Assembly: GCA_910587645.1 (NCBI GenBank)
Contig: CAJUNA010000042.1
Span: forward strand, 1 to 64,000
DNA from: an uncultured Oscillospiraceae bacterium
Lineage (GTDB): Bacteria > Bacillota > Clostridia > Oscillospirales > Oscillospiraceae
Length of the DNA: 64,000 nt
Reading direction: 5' to 3'
Position 1 is the first letter of the stretch, and each line of letters begins with the position of its first letter. Below, piece by piece: positions 7,936 to 16,957 of this stretch. The notes beneath the pieces were generated by a model, which saw only the letters and a list, made by a program, of their open reading frames with translations, was not told the origin of the DNA and did no database searches. The position numbers and the translations under genes are program-made.

Positions 7936-9018
7936 ATGGTAAGCGTCAGCTTGTGCATGATTGTAAAAAATGAGGAAGATGTGCTGGAGCGGTGCTTAGA
8001 CAGCATATCCCATCTGGTGGATGAAATCGTTATCGTGGACACTGGTTCCACTGACCGCACAAAGGAGATTGCCGCCCGGTTTACCGATCTAATTTTTGAT
8101 TTCCCCTGGCAGGATGATTTCGCTGCCGCGCGAAATGAGTCCTTCTCCCACGCATCTATGGACTACTGCATGTGGTTGGACGCCGATGACGTACTTCTGG
8201 AAGCGGATCAGAGGGCATTCCTCGCCTTGAAAGACACCCTGGATCCTGCTGTCTCGGTGGTCATGGCTCCTTATCACACCGGCTTTGACGAGAGTGGCCG
8301 TGTAACCTTCTCGTACTACCGGGAACGCCTTATTAAAAACCACACTGGGTTAGGCTGGGTAGGAGCCGTTCACGAGGTTGTCACCCCGGCGGGGAAGGTC
8401 TTTTATGCCGGTTTTGCTGTTACCCACCGCAAGCTCCGCCCCTCCGACCCAGAACGAAACCTACGGATCTACCAGGCGCAGTTGGACGCGGGAAAGGAAC
8501 TGGAGCCCCGGCAGCAGTTCTACTACGGCCGGGAGCTCTGCTACCACCACCGCTGGGGGGATGCCTTGGCGGTTTTTGAGCGGTTCCTGGAGGAAAACCG
8601 GGGCTGGGTGGAGAATAACATCGATGCCTGCTGCCACTGCTCCTATTGTCACAAGGAGTTAGGACACGACCAGGCAGCACTGGCGGCACTGTTCCGCACC
8701 TTCACCTATGACCGGCCCCGGGCTGAGGTCTGTTGTGAAATTGCCCACTGGTTTTTCCGGAAAGAGAAGTACCAGCAGGCCGCCTACTGGTATGCCCTGG
8801 CCCTAACCTGTACCAGGGATGACCGCAGGGGCGGCTTTGTCTCACCGGACTGTTACGGTTTTCTCCCCTGCATTCAACTGTGCGTCTGCTGCAGCCGCCT
8901 GGGCGATCAGAAAAGAGCGGAAACTTTTAACGAACTCGCCGCTTCCTACAAACCAGATTCTCCGGCAGTCCGCCACAACCGGACTTTCTTTCAAGCCCTG
9001 CCGGAACAGACGGCGTAA
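7936..9018 (+). CDS. Family 2 glycosyltransferase with TPR-like C-terminus, probable exosporium glycan enzyme
   Basis: 360 residues. The N-terminal GT-A domain starts MVSVSLCMIVKNEEDVLERC, has IVDTGSTDRT near residue 35-44 and the metal-binding WLDADD near 76-81. The C-terminal 150 residues hold helical repeat-like segments with several Cys and aromatic residues. AAAGGAG lies 8-10 nt before ATG 7936. Its place directly after collagen-like genes resembles the bclA3-sgtA arrangement of C. difficile, where the transferase glycosylates the collagen-like protein. That role here is inference from position. Confidence 0.85.
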   Translation: MVSVSLCMIVKNEEDVLERCLDSISHLVDEIVIVDTGSTDRTKEIAARFTDLIFDFPWQDDFAAARNESFSHASMDYCMWLDADDVLLEADQRAFLALKDTLDPAVSVVMAPYHTGFDESGRVTFSYYRERLIKNHTGLGWVGAVHEVVTPAGKVFYAGFAVTHRKLRPSDPERNLRIYQAQLDAGKELEPRQQFYYGRELCYHHRWGDALAVFERFLEENRGWVENNIDACCHCSYCHKELGHDQAALAALFRTFTYDRPRAEVCCEIAHWFFRKEKYQQAAYWYALALTCTRDDRRGGFVSPDCYGFLPCIQLCVCCSRLGDQKRAETFNELAASYKPDSPAVRHNRTFFQALPEQTA

Positions 9019-9024
9019 ATTGGA

Positions 9025-9079
9025 ATGCCTACAGTAAGCTGGCCCGCTTTTGGACCCGTTTGTTACTGTAGGCATTTTT
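9025..9079 (+). terminator. Terminator of the collagen-glycosyltransferase unit
   Basis: A 13-bp perfect stem (ATGCCTACAGTAA/TTACTGTAGGCAT) with a 25-nt loop is followed by TTTT, starting 7 nt after the glycosyltransferase stop. Confidence 0.85.
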
Positions 9080-9179
9080 CTATGCTCGCTGAACAGCGTC
9101 CTTCCACCCAAAAACGCAATGGATCCCCACGTCCATCCGTTACCGCAGGGGGGCCGTTGGCAATCCTCTTTTCACACGT

Positions 9180-10913
9180 TTACTTCGTCTCCAGCCCTTT
9201 CACCATCGCTTCATCCGGCGTCACAAAAGCGGTCTGATAGGGGGCATACACCACCATCCCAGGCCGCGCGCCGTTGGGTTTTTTCACGTTGCGGACCTGG
9301 GTGTAATCAACGGCTACCTGGCCCCCCTCCCTGCCCTGGGAAAACCACGCGGCCAGCATGGCGGCCTCGGTCATGGACTGCCCGTCCGGCTCCTGCCCCT
9401 CGGTGCAGAGGATCACATGGGATCCGTGAATCCGCTGGGTGTGGAACCAGTAATCAGACTTGGACGCTTCCCGGACAAGCTGATCGTTCTGGGTATTGCT
9501 GCGCCCCACCAGGATCCGGAACCCCCCGCTGGAACGGAAAGCCCGGGGCTTGCCAGCAGCGCGTTTCGGCTCCTTTTTCCCGGCGGCGGGGCCTTTCAAG
9601 TATCCCGCGTCCCGCAGCTCCCGGCGGATATCGTTAAAGTCCTGCTCCGTCTCCGCCCGGGTCAATTCGTCCAGGACGCTCTCCAGCCAGTCCCGCTCCC
9701 GCTGCGCAATCTCCATTTGCTGGGTCAGGCAAACCTCCGCTGTTTTCGCTTTATTGTACTGCTTAAAATACTTTGCCGCGTTCTGCTGGGGCGTCAGCAG
9801 GGGATCCAGGGGAATATCTGTTTCCGCTCCCTCCGGGTCATAGTAATTCTGTGCCCGCAGCTTACTCTGCCCCCGCTCCATACGGTACAGGTTGGCGGTG
9901 ATCAGCTCGCCGTAGATCCGCAGGCGGTCGCGGCCTTGGGTCTGGGCGTACTCCTTCTCCTGAAGGGACAGCTTGCGTTTTGCACGGTCTCTGGCGTTGG
10001 CCGCGGCGCGGCGGAGATCCTGGCCCCGCTGCCGTACCCGCTCGATCTGCTCCCGGGTCTCATAAAAGGCGTCCAGCATGGGGGAAAAGGCATCCCACAT
10101 CTCCACCGCCATGCTCCCGCCGTATTGCTGTATGGGGAAATAAGAGAAGTCTGACGGCTTCCCCTCCCTGGACAGCATACAGGGGGCAAAGCCACCCCCG
10201 GAAATGCGCCCCTGCCACGCAAAAAAGGCATCCTCCAGCGCGGCATGCCCCTCTCCCACTGGCCCGTCCCCGCCGGAACAATGGACAATCTCCCTGCAAA
10301 CCAGGGGCGACAGCCCGAAAAAGCTGTCCAGCAGGAAGTCGCTGGCCAGCCTGTCCTGGTTTGCCGCTGCCAGCAGCCGCCGGAAGTCCTCCCGGCCGGC
10401 CGCCAGCGGATCCATTTTCTCTTGCGCGGGGGGCAGATGGTAAAACAATCCAGGGAGAACCTGCCGCTTTTCGCTCATTTCCATGTCCACCCGCCGCAGG
10501 CAGTCTATGATCCGGCCCTGCCCGTCCAGGAGGATAAGGTTGGAGTACCGTCCCATACACTCCACAGCCAATTTCCTCTGCCCCCGCTCCCCCATTTCGT
10601 CTACAATCTCAAATGTCAGGAGTACCACCCGCTCCAGGGCTGGCTGCTCCAGGGAGGCCAGCCTTCCGCCCAGCAGGTGCTTGCGCAGAAGCATGCAGAA
10701 CATAGGCGGCGAAGCAGGATTTTCCCGAACGGCCCGGGTCAGGTGCATCCGGGCCTGGCTGGCCCCGGCGCACAGCAGCAGCTTTTGATTGCCCCGCAAA
10801 GTCAGGATGATTTGATCCCTGGCAGGCTGCTGAACCTTTTCCACCCGCAGGCCCACAACCGTTTCTTGCAGTTCCCGGACTACGCCGGACAGGCAGACAG
10901 CATCAAGTGGCAT
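9180..10913 (-). CDS. rqcH: RqcH / NFACT-family ribosome quality-control protein
   Basis: 577 residues, the usual length for bacterial Rqc2 homologues. They bind stalled 50S-peptidyl-tRNA complexes and add C-terminal Ala tails. The NFACT-N domain shows the typical PMFCMLLRKHL. A central coiled coil follows (about 290-430). NFACT-R near the C-terminus has DYWFHTQRIHGSHVIL and the VRNVKKPNGARPGMVVY block. Older annotations call this a fibronectin-binding protein. Start ATG 10913 overlaps the end of mrnC by 11 nt, so both share the promoter at 11378-11406. The gene appears complete. Confidence 0.93.
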   Translation of the reverse strand: MPLDAVCLSGVVRELQETVVGLRVEKVQQPARDQIILTLRGNQKLLLCAGASQARMHLTRAVRENPASPPMFCMLLRKHLLGGRLASLEQPALERVVLLTFEIVDEMGERGQRKLAVECMGRYSNLILLDGQGRIIDCLRRVDMEMSEKRQVLPGLFYHLPPAQEKMDPLAAGREDFRRLLAAANQDRLASDFLLDSFFGLSPLVCREIVHCSGGDGPVGEGHAALEDAFFAWQGRISGGGFAPCMLSREGKPSDFSYFPIQQYGGSMAVEMWDAFSPMLDAFYETREQIERVRQRGQDLRRAAANARDRAKRKLSLQEKEYAQTQGRDRLRIYGELITANLYRMERGQSKLRAQNYYDPEGAETDIPLDPLLTPQQNAAKYFKQYNKAKTAEVCLTQQMEIAQRERDWLESVLDELTRAETEQDFNDIRRELRDAGYLKGPAAGKKEPKRAAGKPRAFRSSGGFRILVGRSNTQNDQLVREASKSDYWFHTQRIHGSHVILCTEGQEPDGQSMTEAAMLAAWFSQGREGGQVAVDYTQVRNVKKPNGARPGMVVYAPYQTAFVTPDEAMVKGLETK

Positions 10914-11319
10914 CGTTTTTTTCCTCCATCATTACAGCAAATAGTTCATTGATCCGTCCACGTTCTCCCCGCAGGTACAGGTCTCCCAATAGGCATTCCA
11001 GGGCGGTCGCTTTCAGGTAGTCGCACCGGCTGGCGTTGTGGGGGATGGTATGGACATGGGCGTTGCGGCCCCGTTTATAAACCGCCAGCTCCGCCGCCGT
11101 CAAAAGCGGCAGGATGCGCTCCGCGCGGCGGGCCTGGGAAGGGGCGCGAACCAGCTCCACCGCCGCCCGGTGCAGCCCCTTCCCTGTAGCGCGCCCATGG
11201 GCGCACAGCCAGGAGCGTACCAGCAGTTCATACACCGCATCGCCCAGGTGGGCCAGCCCGATGCTGCTGATGGCCCGGATCTGGTCATCGGGCAGGTGGA
11301 TATCAAAATAATCATTCAT
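10903..11319 (-). CDS. mrnC: Mini-ribonuclease III (23S rRNA maturation)
   Basis: 138 residues, RNase III catalytic domain without a dsRNA-binding domain, as in MrnC, which trims 23S rRNA precursor ends. The signature is LGDAVYELLVRSWL near residues 25-38. A second acidic cluster (ALECLLGDLYL) lies near 110-120. ATG 11319 was chosen because the family begins close to this point, and GAGGAAACGAG lies upstream. Translation overlaps rqcH by 11 nt, suggesting coupled expression of two ribosome-linked factors. Confidence 0.9.
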   Translation of the reverse strand: MNDYFDIHLPDDQIRAISSIGLAHLGDAVYELLVRSWLCAHGRATGKGLHRAAVELVRAPSQARRAERILPLLTAAELAVYKRGRNAHVHTIPHNASRCDYLKATALECLLGDLYLRGERGRINELFAVMMEEKNDAT

Positions 11320-11377
11320 AGCAAGTCTCGTTTCCTCTTTCTGTTTCCGCACGAAAAAGTGCGTATATGGTATTTGT

Positions 11378-11406
11378 ATCATATAGAGATTCCAAATGGT
11401 TGTCAA
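11378..11406 (-). promoter_or_regulatory. SigA-type promoter of mrnC-rqcH
   Basis: Minus strand TTGACA, 17-nt spacer, TATGAT; about 50 nt upstream of the mrnC ATG. Confidence 0.8.
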
Positions 11407-11509
11407 TTCCTTTTGCGCGGAGGAGCCGGGCAATTCCCCCGCCAAAAACCCACCTCAAATTTTCTGCCCCCTGTCCCCTTCTTTTGTATATATTTTCCCT
11501 AAATCCCGC

Positions 11510-11538
11510 TTGCGGATTTTGGGAAAAAGTGCTATATT
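11510..11538 (+). promoter_or_regulatory. SigA-type promoter of the antiporter gene
   Basis: TTGCGG, 17-nt spacer, TATATT, ending 43 nt before ATG 11582. Confidence 0.6.
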
Positions 11539-11581
11539 ACACTCTGTTCCATTTTGAAAAGAGAAAGAGCGAGGTGTATCT

Positions 11582-12868
11582 ATGCAAGTTCTGATTTCCT
11601 TGTCCTTTTCGCTGGTGGGCGGGCTTTTGATGTCCCGCCTGGCGAAAAAGCTAAACCTGCCGGCCGTCACCGCCTACCTGGTGGCCGGACTGTTGCTGGG
11701 CCCCTACTGCATCGGGGCACTGAACATCCTGGAGATTGGCTTTAATACGCCCCAGGAGGTGTCCAACCTGGATATCATCTCCCAGGTAGCGTTGGGCTTC
11801 ATTGCCTTCACCATCGGCAATGAGTTCCGGCTGGAGCAGCTCAGGCATATGGGCCGGCAGGCCATCACCGTAGGCATTGCCCAGGCGGTGTTCACCACCG
11901 TCCTGGTGGACATCGCGCTGGTGGCCCTGCATTTCATCAACCCCACCCTGATTTCCATTTCCTCCGCCATCACCCTCGGTTCCATCGCCGCCGCTACCGC
12001 CCCTGCCGCCACACTGATGGTGGTACGGCAGTACAAGGCAGACGGCCCTCTAACCAAGCTGCTGCTGCTGGTAGTAGCTATCGACGACGCGGTGGGCCTG
12101 GTACTGTTTTCTGCCTCCTTCGGCGTAGCCGTGGCACTGGAAAGCGGCACCGTGAGCCTGCTAACCGTGTTAGTAGAGCCACTAGTGGAGATTGTGCTGT
12201 CCCTCCTTCTGGGGGGGATTGCCGGGTGGGTATTGTTCCGGGTGGAGAAATATTTCTACTCCCGCAGCAAGCGCCTGTCCATTTCCATTGGCTTCGTCCT
12301 GCTGACCGTGGGCCTGTCTATGGCGGAGTTCGAGGTAGCTGGCGTCCACTGCGGTTTCAGCCTGCTGCTGGTGTGCATGATGACTGGTACGGTATTCTGC
12401 AACATCTGCGACTTCTCTGAGGAGCTGATGGGCCGCGTGGACAGTTGGACCGCACCGCTGTTCGTGCTGTTTTTCGTGCTGTCCGGCGCGGAACTGAACC
12501 TGAAGGTGTTGTCCAATCCCCTGGTTCTTCTGGTGGGCGCGGTGTATATCGTGTCCCGTTCTGCGGGAAAATACTTGGGCGCATACGGAAGCTGCAAGGC
12601 TACCGGGTGCAGCGAGAGCATTACCAAACACCTGGGCGTTACCCTGCTGCCGCAAGCCGGCGTAGCCCTTGGCATGGCCCTGACAGCGCAGAAGCTTGCT
12701 GATGGCGAGGTGGTTCGGAATGTGGTTCTGTTTTCCGTCCTGGTCTATGAATTGGTTGGCCCTGCCCTGACAAAACGGTCTCTTATTGCCGCTGGGGAAA
12801 TCAAAGTGGAGGGCCGTACCAACGCCCGTACCAAGAATACGCCCAAAAAGCCCCTGCATTTGGGCTGA
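11582..12868 (+). CDS. CPA2-family cation/proton antiporter
   Basis: 428 residues, almost wholly membrane. It begins with SLVGGLLMSRLAKKLNLP and VTAYLVAGLLLGP, typical of the Na+/H+ exchanger domain of Kef/CPA2 proteins. About 12 helices can be drawn. An IDDAVGLVLFSASFG motif near residue 163-177 matches the conserved acidic ion-binding site. No RCK/TrkA-N nucleotide-binding domain follows, so it is the short form. GAGGTG precedes ATG 11582. The transported ion (Na+ or K+) cannot be told from sequence. Stand-alone gene with its own promoter. Confidence 0.85.
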   Translation: MQVLISLSFSLVGGLLMSRLAKKLNLPAVTAYLVAGLLLGPYCIGALNILEIGFNTPQEVSNLDIISQVALGFIAFTIGNEFRLEQLRHMGRQAITVGIAQAVFTTVLVDIALVALHFINPTLISISSAITLGSIAAATAPAATLMVVRQYKADGPLTKLLLLVVAIDDAVGLVLFSASFGVAVALESGTVSLLTVLVEPLVEIVLSLLLGGIAGWVLFRVEKYFYSRSKRLSISIGFVLLTVGLSMAEFEVAGVHCGFSLLLVCMMTGTVFCNICDFSEELMGRVDSWTAPLFVLFFVLSGAELNLKVLSNPLVLLVGAVYIVSRSAGKYLGAYGSCKATGCSESITKHLGVTLLPQAGVALGMALTAQKLADGEVVRNVVLFSVLVYELVGPALTKRSLIAAGEIKVEGRTNARTKNTPKKPLHLG

Positions 12869-12894
12869 TAGGGAAAATTTCCCAGAATCTTTAC

Positions 12895-12923
12895 TTGACA
12901 TTTCCGTCAACGGATGGTATGCT
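12895..12923 (+). promoter_or_regulatory. SigA-type promoter of the cold-shock gene
   Basis: TTGACA, 17-nt spacer, TATGCT. The predicted leader is about 113 nt, long as is common for cold-shock mRNAs whose leaders fold in a temperature-dependent way. Confidence 0.75.
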
Positions 12924-13042
12924 AAGACTGTGTTCGAAAATGTACAAATTAGTCACCGCATGGCGAAACCACAGTCCGTCTTCCGGCTTTGCCGCAGTGG
13001 GCTTCTTTGCATTTACTTTTATTCTTAGGAGGCAATCACACA

Positions 13043-13255
13043 ATGAATAACGGAACTGTCAAATGGTTCAACGCGGAGAAGGGCTATGGCTTTATCTCCA
13101 ACGATGATGGGAGCGGCGACGTTTTTGTCCATTTTTCCGCCATCCAGGGCACTGGCTACCGCACCCTCAGCGAGGGGCAGAAGGTCACCTACGAAGTGGA
13201 GCCGGATCCCAAAAACAGCAGCAAGCTCCGCGCCGTGAATGTCACCCCAGTTTGA
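13043..13255 (+). CDS. Cold-shock protein, CspA family
   Basis: 70-residue OB-fold nucleic-acid chaperone. RNP1 (KGYGFI) and RNP2 (VFVHFSAI) are both present, with the usual GTVKWFNAEKG start. ATG 13043 has TTAGGAGG 9 nt upstream. A long leader and its own promoter and terminator make it monocistronic. It binds single-stranded RNA and DNA and melts secondary structure in the cytoplasm. Confidence 0.96.
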   Translation: MNNGTVKWFNAEKGYGFISNDDGSGDVFVHFSAIQGTGYRTLSEGQKVTYEVEPDPKNSSKLRAVNVTPV

Positions 13256-13272
13256 TTTTGGGGACAGCAAAC

Positions 13273-13312
13273 AAATAGAGCGGCCTCCTTTGGGAGGGCC
13301 GCTCTATTTTTA
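13273..13312 (+). terminator. Terminator of the cold-shock gene
   Basis: ATAGAGCGGCC pairs with GGCCGCTCTAT, and the inner loop also folds. TTTTTA follows. Confidence 0.85.
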
Positions 13313-13364
13313 TCGGCCAGGAGATTTCCGCCACCCCGCCAGGACCGGGAACCGGAAAAAAGCT

Positions 13365-13760
13365 TCATTTTTCCTGCGGCCCTCCTCTGTCCATAGTTTG
13401 CAGAATATGGGCCTTCAGCCGCCGGAAGGTTTCACCGCTCACATCGTGCTCGATTTTGCAGGCATCGGCAGCGGCCGTCTCCTCGTCCACCCCCAGATAG
13501 ACGAAGAAATCAGTCAGCATTTGATGCCGCTCATAGATCTGGCCCGCAATCTGTTCACCGGAGGGCAGCAGGTGGATGAAGCCATCCGGGTCCATCTCAA
13601 TATGGCCCCTCTCCCGCAGCTTTTTCATGGCCACACTGACGCTGGGCTTGGAGAAATTCAATTCGTTGGCAACATCGATGGAACGGACAGCGCCCCGGCG
13701 TTTCTGGATGACCAGTATGGCCTCCAAATAGTCCTCTGCGGATTCAAATACATGCAGCAT
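13365..13760 (-). CDS. DtxR/MntR-family metal-dependent repressor
   Basis: 131 residues. The N-terminal winged helix (ESAEDYLEAILVI, then VANELNFSKPSVSVAMKKL) is followed by the dimerisation and metal-binding region with the typical ERHQMLTDFFVYLGV and the C-K-I-E-H-D-V-S segment. The family senses Mn2+ or Fe2+ and represses uptake genes. No SH3 domain, so MntR-like. ATG 13760 is preferred over an upstream TTG since GGAGG sits 8 nt before it. A ZIP metal transporter lies two genes away (15980-16822), a possible target, though glgX is in between. Confidence 0.88.
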   Translation of the reverse strand: MLHVFESAEDYLEAILVIQKRRGAVRSIDVANELNFSKPSVSVAMKKLRERGHIEMDPDGFIHLLPSGEQIAGQIYERHQMLTDFFVYLGVDEETAAADACKIEHDVSGETFRRLKAHILQTMDRGGPQEK

Positions 13761-13826
13761 TTCCAATTCCTCCGTAATTCTTTTGTTCCGGATCCGGCGG
13801 ACGCGGGGCCTGGTACAGGAGCTGTC

Positions 13827-15956
13827 CTACCGGCCCACAAACACCATTACGCTCCGGGGGCGGATATTAAATCTGCCGGACCATTCCCGGGATGGTTCAA
13901 TTGGCCGCTCCTCCCAGGTATCCACCGCCAGCGTCCAGCAGGCTGAAGCCGGCAGCTCCGGCAGGCAGACGCTCAGCTCCTCCCACCAGGCGTTGGATGC
14001 TACATAAACCGCCTTCGGCCCCGCGCCCCGCTCGCCACCGGTGAACAGTATACCTACATACCGGTCATGCTCCCCGTAGCCGCCGCAGTGGCCGGCGACA
14101 CCGTAAAAGCTTACGTCTGGAAAGCCCCAGCAGCCATCGCTGACATTGGTGCGCAGAACGCGGTGCTCCTGACGGAAGCGGATCATATGCTGGCAGAACC
14201 GGAACATGTCCCGGTTCTTCTCCAGCAGCGTCCAGTCCAGCCAAGAGGTGATGTTATCCTGGCAATAGGCGTTGTTGTTGCCGAATTGGGTATTAAAAAA
14301 CTCGTCCCCGGCCAGGAACATGGGGGTGCCCCGGCTGCACATCAGCAGCGCGAAGGCGTTGCGGCACATCCGCCGCCGGAGGGCGTTGATGCCCGGGTCT
14401 CCAGTATCCCCTTCCGCGCCGCAGTTCCAGCTATTGTTGTCGTTGGCCCCATCGGTGTTGTTCCAGCCGTTTTTCTCGTTGTGCTTGGCGTTGTAAGAGT
14501 ACAAATCCCACAGTGTGAAGCCATCGTGGCAGGTGATGAAGTTCACCGAGGCATCCTTGCGGCCCGGGTCGGCGTACATGTCCCGGCTGCCGATCATCCG
14601 CAGGGCGGCGGCGTGGGCAAAGCCCTGATCCCCCTTTAAGTACCGGCGCATATCGTCCCGGTAGCGGCCGTTCCACTCCGCCCAGCGGTTCCAGGAGGGG
14701 AAAGAGCCTACCTGATACAATCCCCCCGCGTCCCAGGCCTCCGCAATCAGCTTCACATCCCCCAAAATGGGGTCGAACGCCATGGCTTGCAGCAACGGGG
14801 GCTTGTTCATAGGGGAACCGTCCTCGTTGCGGCCTAAAATGGAGGCCAGGTCGAACCGGAAGCCGTCCACCCGGAAAGCCGTCACCCAGTAGCGCAGGCA
14901 GTTCATAATCATCTGATGGACGATGGGGTGGTTGCAGTTGAGGGTGTTGCCGCATCCGCTGAAATTGTAATACTTGCCGTCCGGGGTCAGCAAATAGTAG
15001 ATGTTGTTGTCAAATCCCTTAAAGGAGAAAAACGGCCCCCGCTCGTTGCCCTCGGCGGTGTGGTTGAACACCACGTCCAGATAGACCTCGATCCCCTGCT
15101 GGTGGCAGGCCAGAATCAGGTTTTTCAGCTCGCTGCCCTCCCGGTTGTACTCTAACCCGGCGGCATAGCTGGTATTGGGGGCGAAGAAGCTGACGGTACT
15201 GTAGCCCCAGTAGTTATAGAGCTTCTGCCCGTCCACCTCCCGGTAGTCCTGCATCTCATCAAATTCGAAAATAGGCATCAGCTCAATGGCGTTGACACCC
15301 AGCTCTTTGAGATAAGGCAGCTTTTCCATCAGCCCGGCGAAGGTGCCCGGGTGCTTGACGCCGGAGGACGCGTCCCTGGTAAAGCCGCGGACATGAAGCT
15401 CATAGATTACTAGGTCTTCCATAGGGATCAGGGGCGCTTCCAGATCACCCCAGTCAAAGTCATCCTTTACCACCCTGGCTTTGTAATGCTGGCCGTGGGG
15501 CGATGTGCTGCCCCATCCGCTCTGGCCTGTGACGGCCTTGGCGTAGGGGTCCAGCAGGTATTTGCTCTTGTCGAAAATTTTCCCCTTTTCTGGCTCATAG
15601 GGGCCGTCCACCCGGTAGGCGTACTCAAAATCCTCTATGTTCAGCTTAAATACGATCATCGAATAGACGTTGCCGATACGGTAGTTCTGAGGGATGGGCA
15701 GGACGGCGTACGGCTCCGATTCCTCCCGGTGAAACAGCAGCAGCTCGATGGACGCGGCCCCATGGGAGTAGACTGTAAAGTTTACCCCGCCGGGGATAGC
15801 CGTGGCCCCATTGATCTCATAAAACCCGGGGCGGACGGCAAAGCCATCGATGTAGTTCAGGGGGATCAGGTGGATGGTGCGGGGCAGGTTGAATTTCTCA
15901 ACCAAAGGCGTCCCATCCGGCACAGCCGGGACGGCCTTGGAAGTCTCTTTGGCCAT
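13827..15956 (-). CDS. glgX: Glycogen debranching enzyme, GlgX/isoamylase type (GH13)
   Basis: 709 residues. An N-terminal CBM48-like domain is followed by a GH13 barrel. It would hydrolyse alpha-1,6 branches of glycogen or limit dextrins. Catalytic motifs are present: DVVFNHTAEG, FRVDGFRFDLAS (Asp nucleophile), LIAEAWDAGG (Glu acid) and FITCHDGF. ATG 15956 follows GAGAGGAGTG at good spacing. The open frame extends further upstream, but that part is the shadow of the ZIP gene. Starts 23 nt after the ZIP stop, so probably the same transcript. No glycogen synthase genes are nearby. Confidence 0.92.
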   Translation of the reverse strand: MAKETSKAVPAVPDGTPLVEKFNLPRTIHLIPLNYIDGFAVRPGFYEINGATAIPGGVNFTVYSHGAASIELLLFHREESEPYAVLPIPQNYRIGNVYSMIVFKLNIEDFEYAYRVDGPYEPEKGKIFDKSKYLLDPYAKAVTGQSGWGSTSPHGQHYKARVVKDDFDWGDLEAPLIPMEDLVIYELHVRGFTRDASSGVKHPGTFAGLMEKLPYLKELGVNAIELMPIFEFDEMQDYREVDGQKLYNYWGYSTVSFFAPNTSYAAGLEYNREGSELKNLILACHQQGIEVYLDVVFNHTAEGNERGPFFSFKGFDNNIYYLLTPDGKYYNFSGCGNTLNCNHPIVHQMIMNCLRYWVTAFRVDGFRFDLASILGRNEDGSPMNKPPLLQAMAFDPILGDVKLIAEAWDAGGLYQVGSFPSWNRWAEWNGRYRDDMRRYLKGDQGFAHAAALRMIGSRDMYADPGRKDASVNFITCHDGFTLWDLYSYNAKHNEKNGWNNTDGANDNNSWNCGAEGDTGDPGINALRRRMCRNAFALLMCSRGTPMFLAGDEFFNTQFGNNNAYCQDNITSWLDWTLLEKNRDMFRFCQHMIRFRQEHRVLRTNVSDGCWGFPDVSFYGVAGHCGGYGEHDRYVGILFTGGERGAGPKAVYVASNAWWEELSVCLPELPASACWTLAVDTWEERPIEPSREWSGRFNIRPRSVMVFVGR

Positions 15957-15979
15957 GGAATCACTCCTCTCTTCGTTCT

Positions 15980-16822
15980 TTAATGGATATGCGTGAAAAT
16001 CAGCGCCATGCCCAGCAGCATCCCCAGCATGGTGGACAGGCCTGACAGGCGGTTCTGCCAGAGCTGCTCCGACTCCGGCAGCAGCTCGCCGAAAATCACG
16101 TACAGCATGGCCCCGGCGGCAAAGCTGAGGGATATTGCCAGCAGCAGGGGGTTCATCGTCCCCGCGCCGTAGCCCAGCAGCGCGCCTAAGATGGTGGGCA
16201 GGCCGCTGAGGGCGGCGATGCCCACGGCTCCGGCAGGCTTGCCGCCTCCTGCCAGAAGGGGCGCGGCAATGCTCATGCCCTCGGGGATGTTGTGCAGGCC
16301 GATAATCAGCGCCGCTAAGATGCCGCCGTTGCCGTGGGCCGCCCCGGCAAAGGTCGCGCCGATCGCCATGCCTACCGGCATGTTGTGCAGCGCCACCGCC
16401 GCCGCCAGCACAAGGCCCGCCGTATGGAGGGTGTGGTGGCCGCAGGCGCACAGCTCGCCGTTGTCATGGCCCATGTGGGAGCGGCCATGGCTGTGTTCAT
16501 GCGGATGTCCGTGCCCGTGGGCATGGCCGCCATGGGCGTGGGTGTGGTGGGCCTGCTTGTCAATCCAGCAGTTGAGCAGATAGGTACATAGATACCCTAT
16601 TAAGATCCAACAGAGGACGGGAAGGGCATCCGACTCCGCCGCCGCGTCTGCCACTAGGTCGAAGCAGACCACGCTGAGCATCACCCCTGCCGTAAAGCGC
16701 AGGAGAAGGCTTACCGTCTTGTCCGAAGGGCTGTGGACTGCCGCGGCCAGTCCGCCGCCCAGAGCCAGCCCGCCTACGCCGGTGGCCGCAGTGATGAGGA
16801 AAATTGTCAGATAGGTGTTCAT
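15980..16822 (-). CDS. ZIP-family divalent metal transporter
   Basis: 280 residues, eight predicted helices. A long His-rich cytoplasmic loop (runs of HAHGHGHPHEHSHG, about residues 92-115) is typical of zinc-handling ZIP proteins. Helix IV carries ALHNMPVGMAIG and helix V has GLHNIPEGMSIA, the metal-site HN..P.G and HN.PEG motifs. ATG 16822 has a GGGAGA site upstream. It imports Zn2+ or Mn2+ into the cytoplasm. The DtxR-type repressor downstream could control it, which is inference. Confidence 0.93.
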   Translation of the reverse strand: MNTYLTIFLITAATGVGGLALGGGLAAAVHSPSDKTVSLLLRFTAGVMLSVVCFDLVADAAAESDALPVLCWILIGYLCTYLLNCWIDKQAHHTHAHGGHAHGHGHPHEHSHGRSHMGHDNGELCACGHHTLHTAGLVLAAAVALHNMPVGMAIGATFAGAAHGNGGILAALIIGLHNIPEGMSIAAPLLAGGGKPAGAVGIAALSGLPTILGALLGYGAGTMNPLLLAISLSFAAGAMLYVIFGELLPESEQLWQNRLSGLSTMLGMLLGMALIFTHIH

Positions 16823-16957
16823 AGCGTTCTCCCGGTATTTTCTTGCCTTTCGCTAGGAAGCAGTATAACAGATAACCGGGGAAAAAGCAAACAAAATCGG
16901 GCGGATGAGATGAAAAATCCGGTTTTTGGGGCGGGGCGGTTTGGAAAGCGGAACAAG

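Noticed and set aside
15957..16451. N-terminal extension of glgX by about 165 codons
   Set aside because: The extension is Arg/Gly/Pro-rich, lies over the ZIP gene in another frame, and the true ATG at 15956 has a good Shine-Dalgarno.
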